Assembly (NCBI GenBank): GCA_948566455.1
Contig: CAOYQO010000007.1
Coordinates: 74,207 to 138,206, forward strand
Direction: 5' to 3'
From: an uncultured Phocaeicola sp.
Lineage (GTDB): Bacteria; Bacteroidota; Bacteroidia; Bacteroidales; Bacteroidaceae
Length of the DNA: 64,000 bases
Below the pieces are notes generated by a model. The model was not told the DNA's origin. It ran no database searches and was given only the letters and a program-made list of their open reading frames with translations. Below, one piece after another: positions 25,895-34,568 of the stretch. Made by a program: the position numbers and the translations under genes. Each line of letters begins with the position of its first letter. Positions within the stretch are counted from its first letter, which is position 1.

Positions 25895-26410
25895 ATGTCA
25901 AACGCTTTAGTAGTGCGCACACAGCGCCACAAGAAAATCGGAGACGCAGCATCTCCGATGGTTTTCACCCTGAAACGTAAATCGAAAGATGCAAAGATCT
26001 TCGACCTCGAACGCATCGCGCAGGACATCGAAGCCTTGGGCGGAATGTCGGCCGAGGACGTGGTACACGTCGGTAAAGCCATTGTGCGCCAGATGCGCCA
26101 GGTGATGACCGACGGCAACAGTGTCCGCCTGGACGGTTTCGGGATTTTCCACACCACCTTTAAATGTCGCGCCACCGAAGTGGCCAAGGACTGTACGGTG
26201 AAAAATATCGAACGTGTCAACATCCGTTTCAAGGTGGCCAACACCTTGCGTCTGGTGAACGACAGCAATGCCAGTACCAGAGGGGGGGCCAATAACATCA
26301 CCTTCGAATTAGTGTCCGAAGACGGCAGCTCGTCCGGTAGCAATTCCGGTGGCGGAAATACTGGTGGCGATGGCGGAGACGGCGGTATTGAGGATGATCC
26401 GCTGGGATAG
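25895..26410 (+). CDS. HU-related DNA-binding protein with Gly-rich tail
   Basis: 171 residues, of the Bacteroides HU-related type, longer than the 90-residue HU core. An N-terminal extension of about 30 precedes the helical dimer part (FDLERIAQDIEALGGMSAEDVV), then VRLDGFGIFHTTF (about 87), the canonical beta-arm entry, and a C-terminal Ser/Gly/Asp-rich tail (from about 143). It should bind and bend DNA. Linkage to DUF4248, smalltalk and amidase is typical of this module. The decamer array ahead of its promoter could be its own binding site (inference). Confidence 0.9.
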   Translation: MSNALVVRTQRHKKIGDAASPMVFTLKRKSKDAKIFDLERIAQDIEALGGMSAEDVVHVGKAIVRQMRQVMTDGNSVRLDGFGIFHTTFKCRATEVAKDCTVKNIERVNIRFKVANTLRLVNDSNASTRGGANNITFELVSEDGSSSGSNSGGGNTGGDGGDGGIEDDPLG

Positions 26411-26511
26411 GGTCTAAAGCCGGAGGCTTTGAAAATTAAAAATTAAAGGCTGCGCAGCCTGCTTATGATTTATCACTAATCACTAATCACTAATCACTAA
26501 AAAACTCTCTT
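26411..26511 (+). repeat. Hairpins and TCACTAA heptamers between HU and smalltalk
   Basis: After the HU stop come AAAGCC-GGA-GGCTTT (26416-26430), AAAATTA-type repeats, a 14-bp palindrome AGGCTGCGCAGCCT (26447-26460) and four perfect tandem TCACTAA heptamers (26473-26500) ending 11 bp before the smalltalk start. The same heptamer follows the atpB stop at 63192-63212. Confidence 0.85.
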
Positions 26512-26607
26512 ATGAAAAAAACGACTTGGGACAAGATTTTGAAGGTAATCATCGCGGTGGCTTCGGCTATAATAGGCGCTTTTAGTGCGAACGCGATGAA
26601 TTTGTAA
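26512..26607 (+). CDS. Smalltalk protein (31 residues)
   Basis: A 31-residue peptide, MKKTTWDKILKVIIAVAS to NAMNL, with a short basic start and one hydrophobic helix (about 10-27). Length, sequence style and position between HU and the amidase match the small Bacteroides family annotated as smalltalk. Function unknown. A single-helix peptide 6 bp upstream of a signal-less amidase would suit a pinholin-like or membrane-anchoring role, but that is inference. Confidence 0.85.
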   Translation: MKKTTWDKILKVIIAVASAIIGAFSANAMNL

Positions 26608-26613
26608 ACACGT

Positions 26614-27057
26614 ATGAGGAAGATCGATTTAATCGTCATCCATTGCAGTGCCACCCGCGAGGACCGCCCCTTTACCGAGCACGACTTGGACACCGCCCAC
26701 CGCCTCCGTGGTTTTGATGGCATTGGCTATCATTTCTACGTTCGCCGTAACGGTGATATCAAGTCCACACGCGCGGTCGAGAGGGTCGGTGCCCACGCGC
26801 GTGGGTACAATGCTCACTCAATCGGTATCTGTTATGAGGGTGGACTGGACAGCCACGGACTGGCAAAGGACACCCGGACGGAGTGGCAGCGACATTCGTT
26901 GCGGGTACTGGTGCGGGCGCTGAAAATGGATTATCCGGAGGCACGGGTAGTGGGACACCGGGATCTGAGTCCGGATGTGAATGGAAACGGGGAGGTGGAA
27001 CCGATGGAGTGGACGAAGGAATGTCCGTGCTTTGAAGTGGAGAAAGAGAGGTGGTAA
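26614..27057 (+). CDS. N-acetylmuramoyl-L-alanine amidase, T7-lysozyme type
   Basis: 147 residues of the Amidase_2 family, close in length to T7 lysozyme (151). It should cut the bond between MurNAc and the stem peptide. Zinc ligands are His11 (VIHCSAT), the His in VGHRDLSPD (about 118) and a Cys in KECPCF (about 136-138); a Tyr in GIGYHFYV occupies the usual catalytic position. No signal peptide is present, so it would need help to reach peptidoglycan. It follows smalltalk by 6 bp. Last gene of the module. Confidence 0.93.
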   Translation: MRKIDLIVIHCSATREDRPFTEHDLDTAHRLRGFDGIGYHFYVRRNGDIKSTRAVERVGAHARGYNAHSIGICYEGGLDSHGLAKDTRTEWQRHSLRVLVRALKMDYPEARVVGHRDLSPDVNGNGEVEPMEWTKECPCFEVEKERW

Positions 27058-27247
27058 ACCCCTCTCTTCACCTCAAATTTACACAAAACAACAAACTACT
27101 ACATAATATCTTTTCAGATAGTTAACCTTACTCTTTCTCGAAAAGATGTAGAAATAGTTTCTCCTAAATGAAATAATGCATTTTTCTTACATTATTCAAA
27201 AATATCAAAAACATGAGATAAATGTTGCTCCTCTTATAAAGGTTTAG

Positions 27248-27255
27248 TATTTTTG
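27248..27255 (+). promoter_or_regulatory. Promoter -7 box of the second polysaccharide arm
   Basis: TATTTTTG followed by CC fits the -7 consensus, 32 bp before the MenD-like gene. The rest of the 230-bp gap is AT-rich without other obvious signals. Confidence 0.6.
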
Positions 27256-27287
27256 CCTACATATAATAACCCCAACTAACTCTATTT

Positions 27288-29024
27288 ATGTACTCAGACA
27301 ATAAATTAGTTCTCCAAATAATATCATTACTGAAACAATTTGGAATAAAGAGAATTGTGGTATCCCCCGGTAGCCGCCACTTTTCCTTAGTTCATTCTTT
27401 GGAAGCGGACAATTCTTTCAGTCTTTATTCTGTTGTGGATGAGAGGAGTGCTGCTTTTTTTGCATTAGGCATGATTCAGCAGACAGGGGATCCCGTTGCA
27501 ATAACCTGTTCTTCAGGAACTGCATGTATGAATTACGGAAGTGCTATAGTAGAAGCATTTTATCAGAAATTGCCCTTGCTTATTCTATCCAGTGACCGTC
27601 CTCCGGAATTACTCAATCAACTGGAGGACCAAATGTATGACCAATTAAGCACATTCACTAACTGTACAAAGTACCAAGGACAACTCCGTGAAATAAAAAC
27701 AGATACTGATGAATGGTATGCTAATCGTATCTTAAACGAAGGGCTCTTGGAACTAAATCACCATGGGAAAGGGCCGGTACACCTTAATATACCTTTCACA
27801 TCTCATCGAAATGATACATTTTCTAATACCTCTTTACCAGAGGTTAGAAAAATATCTTTAAGAAGAGCTGACGCTCCCCCCGAAATGTGGATAGAGGCAT
27901 CAACAAAACTGAACAACAAAAAAATAATGATTATCTGGGGGCAGTCCGTCTCTTTGACCGACCGTTTTAAAAAGGCAATTGACAGATTCTGTGAATGTTT
28001 CAATGTTACTATACTGACTGATAAAATATCGAATCTTCACCATCCAAAGGCTATTTACAATGTGCCAGCCATTTTATCCTCATTAAGATGGGAAGACAAG
28101 GCTAATTTAATACCTGACATCGTTATCAGCATAGGAGGAAATTATATTTTCAACAATGAAATAAAAGCACTGTTACGACCTGCTAAAATTCCTCATTGGC
28201 AAGTAGGATATGAAGATAAAGTGTGCGATCCTTTCAGAACCCTTACTGAAATATTCGAAATGGGAGAAGCATTCTTTTTTGAACAATTATCATCTACAGG
28301 CATTGCTACACATCAGAATGATTATGAAGAAGCCTGGAAGAAAATATCTTGCCAAATTCCGATACCAACAGCAGAATGTGGAGAATTATATGCCATCGGT
28401 AGGCTTCTAACCAACTTCCCTGAAAATGCAGATCTACAATTAGCCAATAGTTGTACCATCCGAATGGCACATTTTTTTCCAACCAATGATTCAATCCGTA
28501 TCAACTGCAATCGTGGTGTAAATGGCATTGACGGAAGTATGTCAACTGCGGTAGGATTTGCAGCAGCAAACCCTAAAGCAACCTTTCTAATTATCGGTGA
28601 CTTATCTTTCTTTTATGACATGAATGCTCTATGGAACAGACATTTATCAAAGAAGTTACGTATTATGCTTATAAACAATGAGGGTGGAGCTGTTATGTAT
28701 GCCCCCATTAATAAAGAAATGCGCAAAACCCTGCCTGCACATATTGCTGCCGGACATATAACTTCTGCCCAAGGATGGGTCGAATCTTTAGGTTTTCAAT
28801 ATATAGAAGCGTCATCCAAAGATGAAATAGATGAAGGAATCAATATACTAACAGATTTAAGTATAGAACACCCCATATTATTGGAAGTCCACTCAACAAC
28901 AGTAAGAGATATAAATGCAATGCAAGATTTCACCTCTTCTTTATATCATCCTTCTATGTCCGAAAAAATAGTCAATGAAGCCAAAAACATTGCAAAAAAG
29001 GCAATACGCATCATTAAGCAATAA
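27288..29024 (+). CDS. MenD-like ThDP-dependent enzyme in the polysaccharide locus
   Basis: 578 residues with the full MenD layout. The N-terminal Pyr domain has VVSPGSR (24-30), DERSAAFFALG (catalytic Glu52) and SSDRPPELLNQ (about 104); the PP domain has NSCTIR (about 388), NRGVNGIDG (about 405), GDLSFFYDMN (about 436) and INNEGGAV. MenD makes SEPHCHC from isochorismate and 2-oxoglutarate in menaquinone synthesis, but no other men gene is here; flippase, SDR and pyruvyl transferase genes follow at 8 bp or less. A glycan-specific ThDP reaction that builds an unusual substituent or sugar is likely (inference). A relocated housekeeping menD is the alternative. Confidence 0.8.
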   Translation: MYSDNKLVLQIISLLKQFGIKRIVVSPGSRHFSLVHSLEADNSFSLYSVVDERSAAFFALGMIQQTGDPVAITCSSGTACMNYGSAIVEAFYQKLPLLILSSDRPPELLNQLEDQMYDQLSTFTNCTKYQGQLREIKTDTDEWYANRILNEGLLELNHHGKGPVHLNIPFTSHRNDTFSNTSLPEVRKISLRRADAPPEMWIEASTKLNNKKIMIIWGQSVSLTDRFKKAIDRFCECFNVTILTDKISNLHHPKAIYNVPAILSSLRWEDKANLIPDIVISIGGNYIFNNEIKALLRPAKIPHWQVGYEDKVCDPFRTLTEIFEMGEAFFFEQLSSTGIATHQNDYEEAWKKISCQIPIPTAECGELYAIGRLLTNFPENADLQLANSCTIRMAHFFPTNDSIRINCNRGVNGIDGSMSTAVGFAAANPKATFLIIGDLSFFYDMNALWNRHLSKKLRIMLINNEGGAVMYAPINKEMRKTLPAHIAAGHITSAQGWVESLGFQYIEASSKDEIDEGINILTDLSIEHPILLEVHSTTVRDINAMQDFTSSLYHPSMSEKIVNEAKNIAKKAIRIIKQ

Positions 29025-29032
29025 ATAATGCA

Positions 29033-30562
29033 ATGAAGGCAAATAAAAATATTATTGTGAAAAACACTCTGTTTCTCTATATCAGAATGTTTTTTACTTT
29101 GCTGGTTACCTTATATACATCACGAATAGTATTAAATGTATTAGGGGCAAATGACTTCGGTACATATAGCGTAGTTGGAGGAATTATTGGCACTTTCTCT
29201 TTTTTAAGTACTACTTTGGCTTCATCCACCCAACGTTTTTTAAATTATGAAATGGGATCACAGAATACGGGTAAGTTAAAGGACATATTTAGAACCAGCT
29301 TGTCCATCCACCTAATCTTATCTCTCATTATCATACTATTGGCAGAAACTTTAGGGTTATGGTTTCTAAACACTCAAATGAACATCCCTTCTGAAAGAAT
29401 GTATGCAGCAAACTGGGTGTACCAATGTTCTATTGCAAGCTTTGTAATTTCGATTATGAGCGTACCCTATAACGCAGCTATTATAGCCCACGAAAAAATG
29501 TCTGCCTTTGCATATATCAGTATTTTAGAAGTAACTCTTAAATTATTAGTTGTGTTCCTTCTGCAATGGATTGGAGGAGATAAGCTTATCATATATGCTA
29601 TCATGTTGATGATCGCACAATTAATCGTTAGATTAGTCTATAGCAGATATGCAGAAATACATTTTGAAGAATGCGATAACCACTACTCTATAAACAAAAC
29701 TATAATGAAGGAAATGCTTTCTTTTTCTAGCTGGAACATGATAAGTGTATTTTCTGTCATGCTGAAAAATCAAGGCGTAAATATCATATTGAATATCTTT
29801 TTTAACACATTAGTCAATGCAGCGAGAGGAATAGCTGTACAAGTGAATACTGTAATCTATGGCTTTGTTACTAATTTCATGCAAGCTTTAAATCCGCAAA
29901 TCGTCAAGAACTATGCAGCTGGTGAACTAAAAGAAGTGAGAAGTCTTGTTAGTTTAGGAGCACGTATGGGATTCTATCTTATCTCATTCTTTGCTATTCC
30001 CATACTAATAAAGACCGAACAGATTTTAACATTATGGTTAGGAGAGTACCCTCAATATACAATAATTTTTGTACGCTTAACCCTCATACTTTCCATGCTA
30101 GAATCCTTTGGTCCTACGCTAGCTGCCGCACAAGCAGCTACTGGTAAAATCCGAAATTACCATATAACAATAAGCAGTATTGGTCTATTGAATCTTCCAA
30201 TCAGTATTTTACTACTACATTGGAATTACCCTCCTTATATACCCTATATTGTATCTATTAGTCTTATGATTATTATTAACGGTATCAGATTATATTTTTT
30301 AAAAAAATCCATAAAAATAAAAGTAGGAAATTTTATTACAGCAGTCTATTTAAGAGGAGCTGTTGTTGTACTCACAGGAACTACTATCCCTTTACTAATT
30401 CATAAGTACTATACCAACCTTCATATTATAGGATTAGGAATTTACATGCTGCTTTGTTTTCTTAGTATGGGAATAGCCATTTTCTTAGTAGGGCTTTCTT
30501 CAAATGAAAGAAGCATAATCATTCAAAAAATAACAAGAACTATTATAAAAGACAAGAGATGA
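29033..30562 (+). CDS. Polysaccharide flippase (Wzx-like)
   Basis: 509 residues with about 12-14 hydrophobic helices, of the MOP/Wzx type. N-terminal features include FLYIRMFFTLLVTLYTSRIVL and the conserved GANDFGTYSVVGG (about 38-50). It should flip the lipid-linked repeat unit to the periplasm for the Wzy-like protein at 16141. It is the only flippase seen in the locus, so the separated arms probably serve one pathway. Its stop overlaps the SDR start (ATGA). Confidence 0.88.
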   Translation: MKANKNIIVKNTLFLYIRMFFTLLVTLYTSRIVLNVLGANDFGTYSVVGGIIGTFSFLSTTLASSTQRFLNYEMGSQNTGKLKDIFRTSLSIHLILSLIIILLAETLGLWFLNTQMNIPSERMYAANWVYQCSIASFVISIMSVPYNAAIIAHEKMSAFAYISILEVTLKLLVVFLLQWIGGDKLIIYAIMLMIAQLIVRLVYSRYAEIHFEECDNHYSINKTIMKEMLSFSSWNMISVFSVMLKNQGVNIILNIFFNTLVNAARGIAVQVNTVIYGFVTNFMQALNPQIVKNYAAGELKEVRSLVSLGARMGFYLISFFAIPILIKTEQILTLWLGEYPQYTIIFVRLTLILSMLESFGPTLAAAQAATGKIRNYHITISSIGLLNLPISILLLHWNYPPYIPYIVSISLMIIINGIRLYFLKKSIKIKVGNFITAVYLRGAVVVLTGTTIPLLIHKYYTNLHIIGLGIYMLLCFLSMGIAIFLVGLSSNERSIIIQKITRTIIKDKR

Positions 30563-31440
30563 GTACAATAAAGAATATTATCAAAAACATTTTCTCTATT
30601 GATAGAAAAATAGGAGTAATATTGAGAAAGAGATACTCCTCTTTCCATGTAACAAGACCCTATGAAATAAACTTGTCTGACCATGGAAGATTTCAAGGAA
30701 AAGTAGCTGTGGTCATCGGAGGGTCTGGTGCAATAGGAAGAGCATGCTGTTGCAGATTAGCTGCAGAAGGTGCGAACGTTATTGTTTGTGGAACTCACAA
30801 TGAAAGCATACAGCCAGTTGTTAATGAAATAAATACATTGGGATATAAAGCAAATGCATGTATAATAAATGTCAAAGATGATGATGATATTACCCTTAAA
30901 TTTGAAAAACTGATATCTCAATTTGGACATATAGATATATTCATTTATACAGCTGGGGGATCAGCTCGTGAAAAGCATGCAAATATAGTCTCACAAGATT
31001 TCTCTGTTATTGATAATACACTGTCTACAAATCTTAGAGGGGCCATTTTTTGTTCCCAGAAAGCAGCTATACAAATGAGAAAACAAAAGTCTGGAAAGAT
31101 CATCTTTATTTCATCCGTTATTGGTTTACAAGGCAAAGCAGGCTATTCTGAATATGCAGCAAGTAAAGCAGGAATAATAGCTTATACCAAATCCTTAGCT
31201 ATGGAATTAGGAAAAGGAGGAATAAACGTGAATTGTATATCTCCCGGTATCGTGCAACGTGGAGAGGTAACCCCCGAAATAATAGACAAAATCACTAAAA
31301 CTAATTATTCTTATACATATGGAAAACCAGAAGATATTGCAAACACTGCAGCCTTTTTGGCATCTGATGAATCTTCTTTCATTATCGGACAAAATATTAT
31401 TGTCGATGGAGGAAGATGTTTAGGTTTAAGAGGAGATTAA
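30559..31440 (+). CDS. Short-chain dehydrogenase/reductase with N-terminal extension
   Basis: 293 residues. A basic N-terminal stretch of about 45 precedes the Rossmann domain, which starts VAVVIGGSGAIGRA (about 50-63). Catalytic Ser is in FISSVIG (about 180) and the YxxxK motif is YAASK (about 197-201); the ending IIVDGG is FabG-like. It would oxidise or reduce a keto or hydroxyl group with NAD(P). Overlap with the flippase and closeness to the MenD-like gene suggest it acts on the MenD-like product (inference). Confidence 0.85.
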   Translation: MSTIKNIIKNIFSIDRKIGVILRKRYSSFHVTRPYEINLSDHGRFQGKVAVVIGGSGAIGRACCCRLAAEGANVIVCGTHNESIQPVVNEINTLGYKANACIINVKDDDDITLKFEKLISQFGHIDIFIYTAGGSAREKHANIVSQDFSVIDNTLSTNLRGAIFCSQKAAIQMRKQKSGKIIFISSVIGLQGKAGYSEYAASKAGIIAYTKSLAMELGKGGINVNCISPGIVQRGEVTPEIIDKITKTNYSYTYGKPEDIANTAAFLASDESSFIIGQNIIVDGGRCLGLRGD

Positions 31441-31466
31441 TTTATAGCAAGATTAAAATAACAGAT

Positions 31467-32633
31467 ATGAAAATAGCAATTTTAACCTTACCCCTTCATT
31501 ATAATTACGGAGGAAACTTACAGTGCTATGCACTAATACACACTCTCCAAAGTTTAGGGCATGAAGTATGTAACATAGCTATTGTACAAGAGCAAAAACT
31601 TCCACCATTAAAACAACGTCCATTTCTCTATACTAAGCGTTTTATCAATAAAATATTAGGTAGACAATATAGTTGTGTGTTTTCCGAACACAAGATTATT
31701 AGAGATAGAGATATAGTACATAAATATGCTGATGAATTTATTAGTAGTAATATACCGCTAACACCTCATAAATACAAAGATGCCTTGTCTCTAAACGAAC
31801 TTAACGATTATGAATTTGATGCCATTATAGTTGGTTCTGACCAAGTATGGCGTCCTAAATATGCTTTTCCTGATATCCGTTCATTCTTTCTTGATTTTTT
31901 AAAGAATAATCAGAAGACCTTACGGATATCATATGCTGCTTCATTTGGCACGGACATGCAGGAATATTCAGAAAAAGAAATAAGAGACTGCGGAAATCTG
32001 ATTGAAAAATTCGATGCTGTATCCGTACGTGAGAGTTCTGCATTACATTTAATAAACAATGTATTCAAATGGAAGTGCCCAGCTGCACCTCAGCTTGTAT
32101 TAGATCCGACTATGTTGTTAGAGAAAGATGAATATTTAAAAATAGTCCCTTATAGCACAGAAATAAAAAAAACTAAAGAACTGTTCTATTATATTTTAGA
32201 TATGACTCCTGACAAAAAAAAATTAATCGATAACATATGCATAGATGAGGAATTAAAGAAATTCACGGTATTCCCCAAAAGCACCTTGCCTAATAGTAAA
32301 GTAGAGGACAAAGTAATTCCTCCTGTAGAGAGATGGATTCAAGGCTTCAATAAAGCGGCCATAATTATAACTGACTCCTTTCACGGTTGTGTGTTTTCAA
32401 TCATATTCAATAAGCCTTTTATTGTTTACGCAAATGAAAAACGGGGAATAGCACGCTTTCGTTCATTACTAGAAATGTTCAATTTAGAGAATAGATTAAT
32501 AACCAACTCAAGTGAATTCAATCAAGCAAAATTACATTCTGCCATCGACTGGACAAAAGTAAACTTCATTAAGGAAGAAAAAAAAGAGCAATCATTGACA
32601 TTTCTACAAGATGCCCTTAAACGTCAAAGATAA
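31467..32633 (+). CDS. Polysaccharide pyruvyl transferase family protein
   Basis: 388 residues from the ATG at 31467 (MKIAILTLPLHYNYGGNLQCY); an upstream in-frame ATG at 31416 would overlap the SDR gene and adds only basic residues, so it is not preferred. Family signatures are IIVGSDQVWRP (about 127) and ITDSFHGCVFSIIFNKPF (about 303). Members add a pyruvate ketal from phosphoenolpyruvate to a glycan sugar, or act in related transfers. Its stop lies two bases from the stop of the convergent glycosyltransferase gene. Confidence 0.88.
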   Translation: MKIAILTLPLHYNYGGNLQCYALIHTLQSLGHEVCNIAIVQEQKLPPLKQRPFLYTKRFINKILGRQYSCVFSEHKIIRDRDIVHKYADEFISSNIPLTPHKYKDALSLNELNDYEFDAIIVGSDQVWRPKYAFPDIRSFFLDFLKNNQKTLRISYAASFGTDMQEYSEKEIRDCGNLIEKFDAVSVRESSALHLINNVFKWKCPAAPQLVLDPTMLLEKDEYLKIVPYSTEIKKTKELFYYILDMTPDKKKLIDNICIDEELKKFTVFPKSTLPNSKVEDKVIPPVERWIQGFNKAAIIITDSFHGCVFSIIFNKPFIVYANEKRGIARFRSLLEMFNLENRLITNSSEFNQAKLHSAIDWTKVNFIKEEKKEQSLTFLQDALKRQR

Positions 32634-32635
32634 TA

Positions 32636-33508
32636 TCATTTTAATGGATTTATTAAGCCATGAAAAGTTCCTTTCCATACAGCTAAAATTAAATCAAAAC
32701 GCCTCTTACACGCATAACTCAAAGTCTTTTTAGGAAGAACTGCAAAACATTGATAGAAACAAGAGAGCAGTTTACGCCATCCTTTACAGTTACGCCTTGC
32801 GTAAATCATTCTGCTACGAGTAAGATAATACTCTCGTATGGGAGTTTGCGGTTTAATCGTCATACTCTCCTTATGGTATACCACAGAAGTCGGCTCATAA
32901 AACAACTTGTACCCTGCTTCACGTAATCTACGGCTCCAATCAAATTCTTCATAGAACAGGAAATAAATTTCTGTCATCACACCCACTTTAATTATTACAT
33001 CACGCCGTACCATCATGGCTCCTCCATGTAAAACTTCTGTTTCTTTAGGTTGCAGAAAACAGTCTCGTCGAGTAAAATCAAAGCTTTCCGTAGTATGTTT
33101 CAATGTTATAGAGGTCATATCTTTGTAACCATAATACTGTATACGCTCTGGTTTATATAAATAAATAATGCAAGGTGAAACGCCTGCATAATCATCATTT
33201 TTAAGTTTAGCAACCATAGGAGCTAACATAGGCTCCTTGACAACCATATCGTTATTTAAAAAAAAGATATAGTCTCCTTTAGCATATTGATATCCCAGAT
33301 TATTTCCTCCGGCAAATCCTAAATTCCTTTCACTACTCAAAACTATCACATCCGGATACGCTAGCCTAATTTGCTTTACATCATCTCCACACGACGCATT
33401 ATCAACAACAATAACCTCATATGGATAGGTTTCAAACTGCTTTAACGACGCTATTAAATCACAAGTGTCCTTCCAGCCATTGTAATTAACTGTTATAATT
33501 GATACCAT
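32636..33508 (-). CDS. GT2 glycosyltransferase (rhamnosyltransferase-like)
   Basis: 290-residue GT-A enzyme. The N-terminus VSIITVNYNGWKD binds nucleotide, VVDNAS (about 36) and the metal motif LNNDM (about 84) follow, and the GNNLGY and EEFDW segments match the rhamnosyl/galactofuranosyl-type branch of GT2. It should add one residue of the repeat unit. Four bases separate it from the upstream gene. It is the last gene of the minus-strand arm and meets the plus arm end to end. Confidence 0.87.
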   Translation of the reverse strand: MVSIITVNYNGWKDTCDLIASLKQFETYPYEVIVVDNASCGDDVKQIRLAYPDVIVLSSERNLGFAGGNNLGYQYAKGDYIFFLNNDMVVKEPMLAPMVAKLKNDDYAGVSPCIIYLYKPERIQYYGYKDMTSITLKHTTESFDFTRRDCFLQPKETEVLHGGAMMVRRDVIIKVGVMTEIYFLFYEEFDWSRRLREAGYKLFYEPTSVVYHKESMTIKPQTPIREYYLTRSRMIYARRNCKGWRKLLSCFYQCFAVLPKKTLSYACKRRFDLILAVWKGTFHGLINPLK

Positions 33509-33512
33509 AATT

Positions 33513-34568
33513 CTAAAAATGAAACCAACGATTTAATATTTTGCGTAAATCAATACTTATCAAAAAAATCATTATACTTTTCTTTGCTCTCATTGGTAAA
33601 GCATAGAAAGCAAGTAAAGGTAGTGCTTTATATAAATTCTTATCTTTAAAAACCCACCTCTGAGGATACAGGAAGCGTCGCATCAAAAATCCCTGCAAAA
33701 AGAAATCTTTTTTCTCTTTTGTTATTTTAGATGAAGCACACGTCCTATAAAGATGATATAAACTCATTTTCATTAAATCAAGCAAAGCTCCCATATAGAA
33801 TTGCTTGCTCGTTAACGAACGTATGTATTCTGCTTTTAATCTTTGCGTACCCAAGTATTGTTCTGCAAGAAAATCCGTATACCCCTCTTGTTCTTTAATA
33901 CTTGTCACAGAAGACGGATTATAAGTAAAAAACAAAGTACAATCAGATATTAACCGACATGACTGGGCACACATTATAACTTGATATGTAAACCAAGGGT
34001 CATCAATTAAATACTGAGGAACACAACGTATATTATTATCACGTAAAAAGGTAGTCCGATAGAGTTTATTCCATGTTGCTACAAAAATATTTTTACCTTT
34101 TCCATAACGGTATTGAGCTACAGCAAGATCTTCTCCTTCTATCAAAGTATCTACATACTGACAGCCACCAGGGTATATATTTCCTTGCAAATCACGACGT
34201 ACAAAAGAAGATGCAACAAAATCAACAGGATGCTCCACCATTTTCTTATACAGTACTTCTATACAATTGGGAACAATCACGTCATCGCAGTCCATTGTAA
34301 ACAAATACTCCCCATTAGCATGTGAAACTATCGCATTACGTGCTGCTCCTGTCCCCTGGTTATATTTTTGGTCAATAATATGTATATCTTTATTGCGCGG
34401 ATGTTCTGCCACAACTCTACGAACAATATCCATACTATTACCTTTATCATCTATTAAAAGATATTCAATATTAGGATAAGTCTGATTGAAAGCTGATAAT
34501 AATGTACGCTCAATAAGATCAGCAGCATTATATATTGGGATACCCAAAGTTATGAGTGGAGTTTTCAT
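33513..34568 (-). CDS. GT2 glycosyltransferase
   Basis: 351 residues. LITLGIPIYNAADLIERTL at the start, LLIDDKG (about 37), ARNAI (about 75) and the DxD-type MDCDDVI (about 93) identify a GT-A family 2 enzyme. The C-terminal half is basic and helical, perhaps for membrane contact. It overlaps the preceding GT4 gene by four bases (ATGA), showing tight translational coupling. Donor unknown. Confidence 0.87.
   Translation of the reverse strand: MKTPLITLGIPIYNAADLIERTLLSAFNQTYPNIEYLLIDDKGNSMDIVRRVVAEHPRNKDIHIIDQKYNQGTGAARNAIVSHANGEYLFTMDCDDVIVPNCIEVLYKKMVEHPVDFVASSFVRRDLQGNIYPGGCQYVDTLIEGEDLAVAQYRYGKGKNIFVATWNKLYRTTFLRDNNIRCVPQYLIDDPWFTYQVIMCAQSCRLISDCTLFFTYNPSSVTSIKEQEGYTDFLAEQYLGTQRLKAEYIRSLTSKQFYMGALLDLMKMSLYHLYRTCASSKITKEKKDFFLQGFLMRRFLYPQRWVFKDKNLYKALPLLAFYALPMRAKKSIMIFLISIDLRKILNRWFHF

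Noticed and set aside
26473..26500. Possible CRISPR or microsatellite array
   Set aside because: Units are only 7 bp with no spacers and no cas genes anywhere in the window.
22081..27287. Attachment-site direct repeats around the phage-like module
   Set aside because: No convincing direct repeat was found by eye at both edges. An inverted repeat at 22082-22113 exists on the left only.
27288..29024. Calling this the housekeeping menD
   Set aside because: All residues fit MenD, but the surrounding genes are for a polysaccharide and no other men gene is present; the symbol was left blank until a second copy is excluded.
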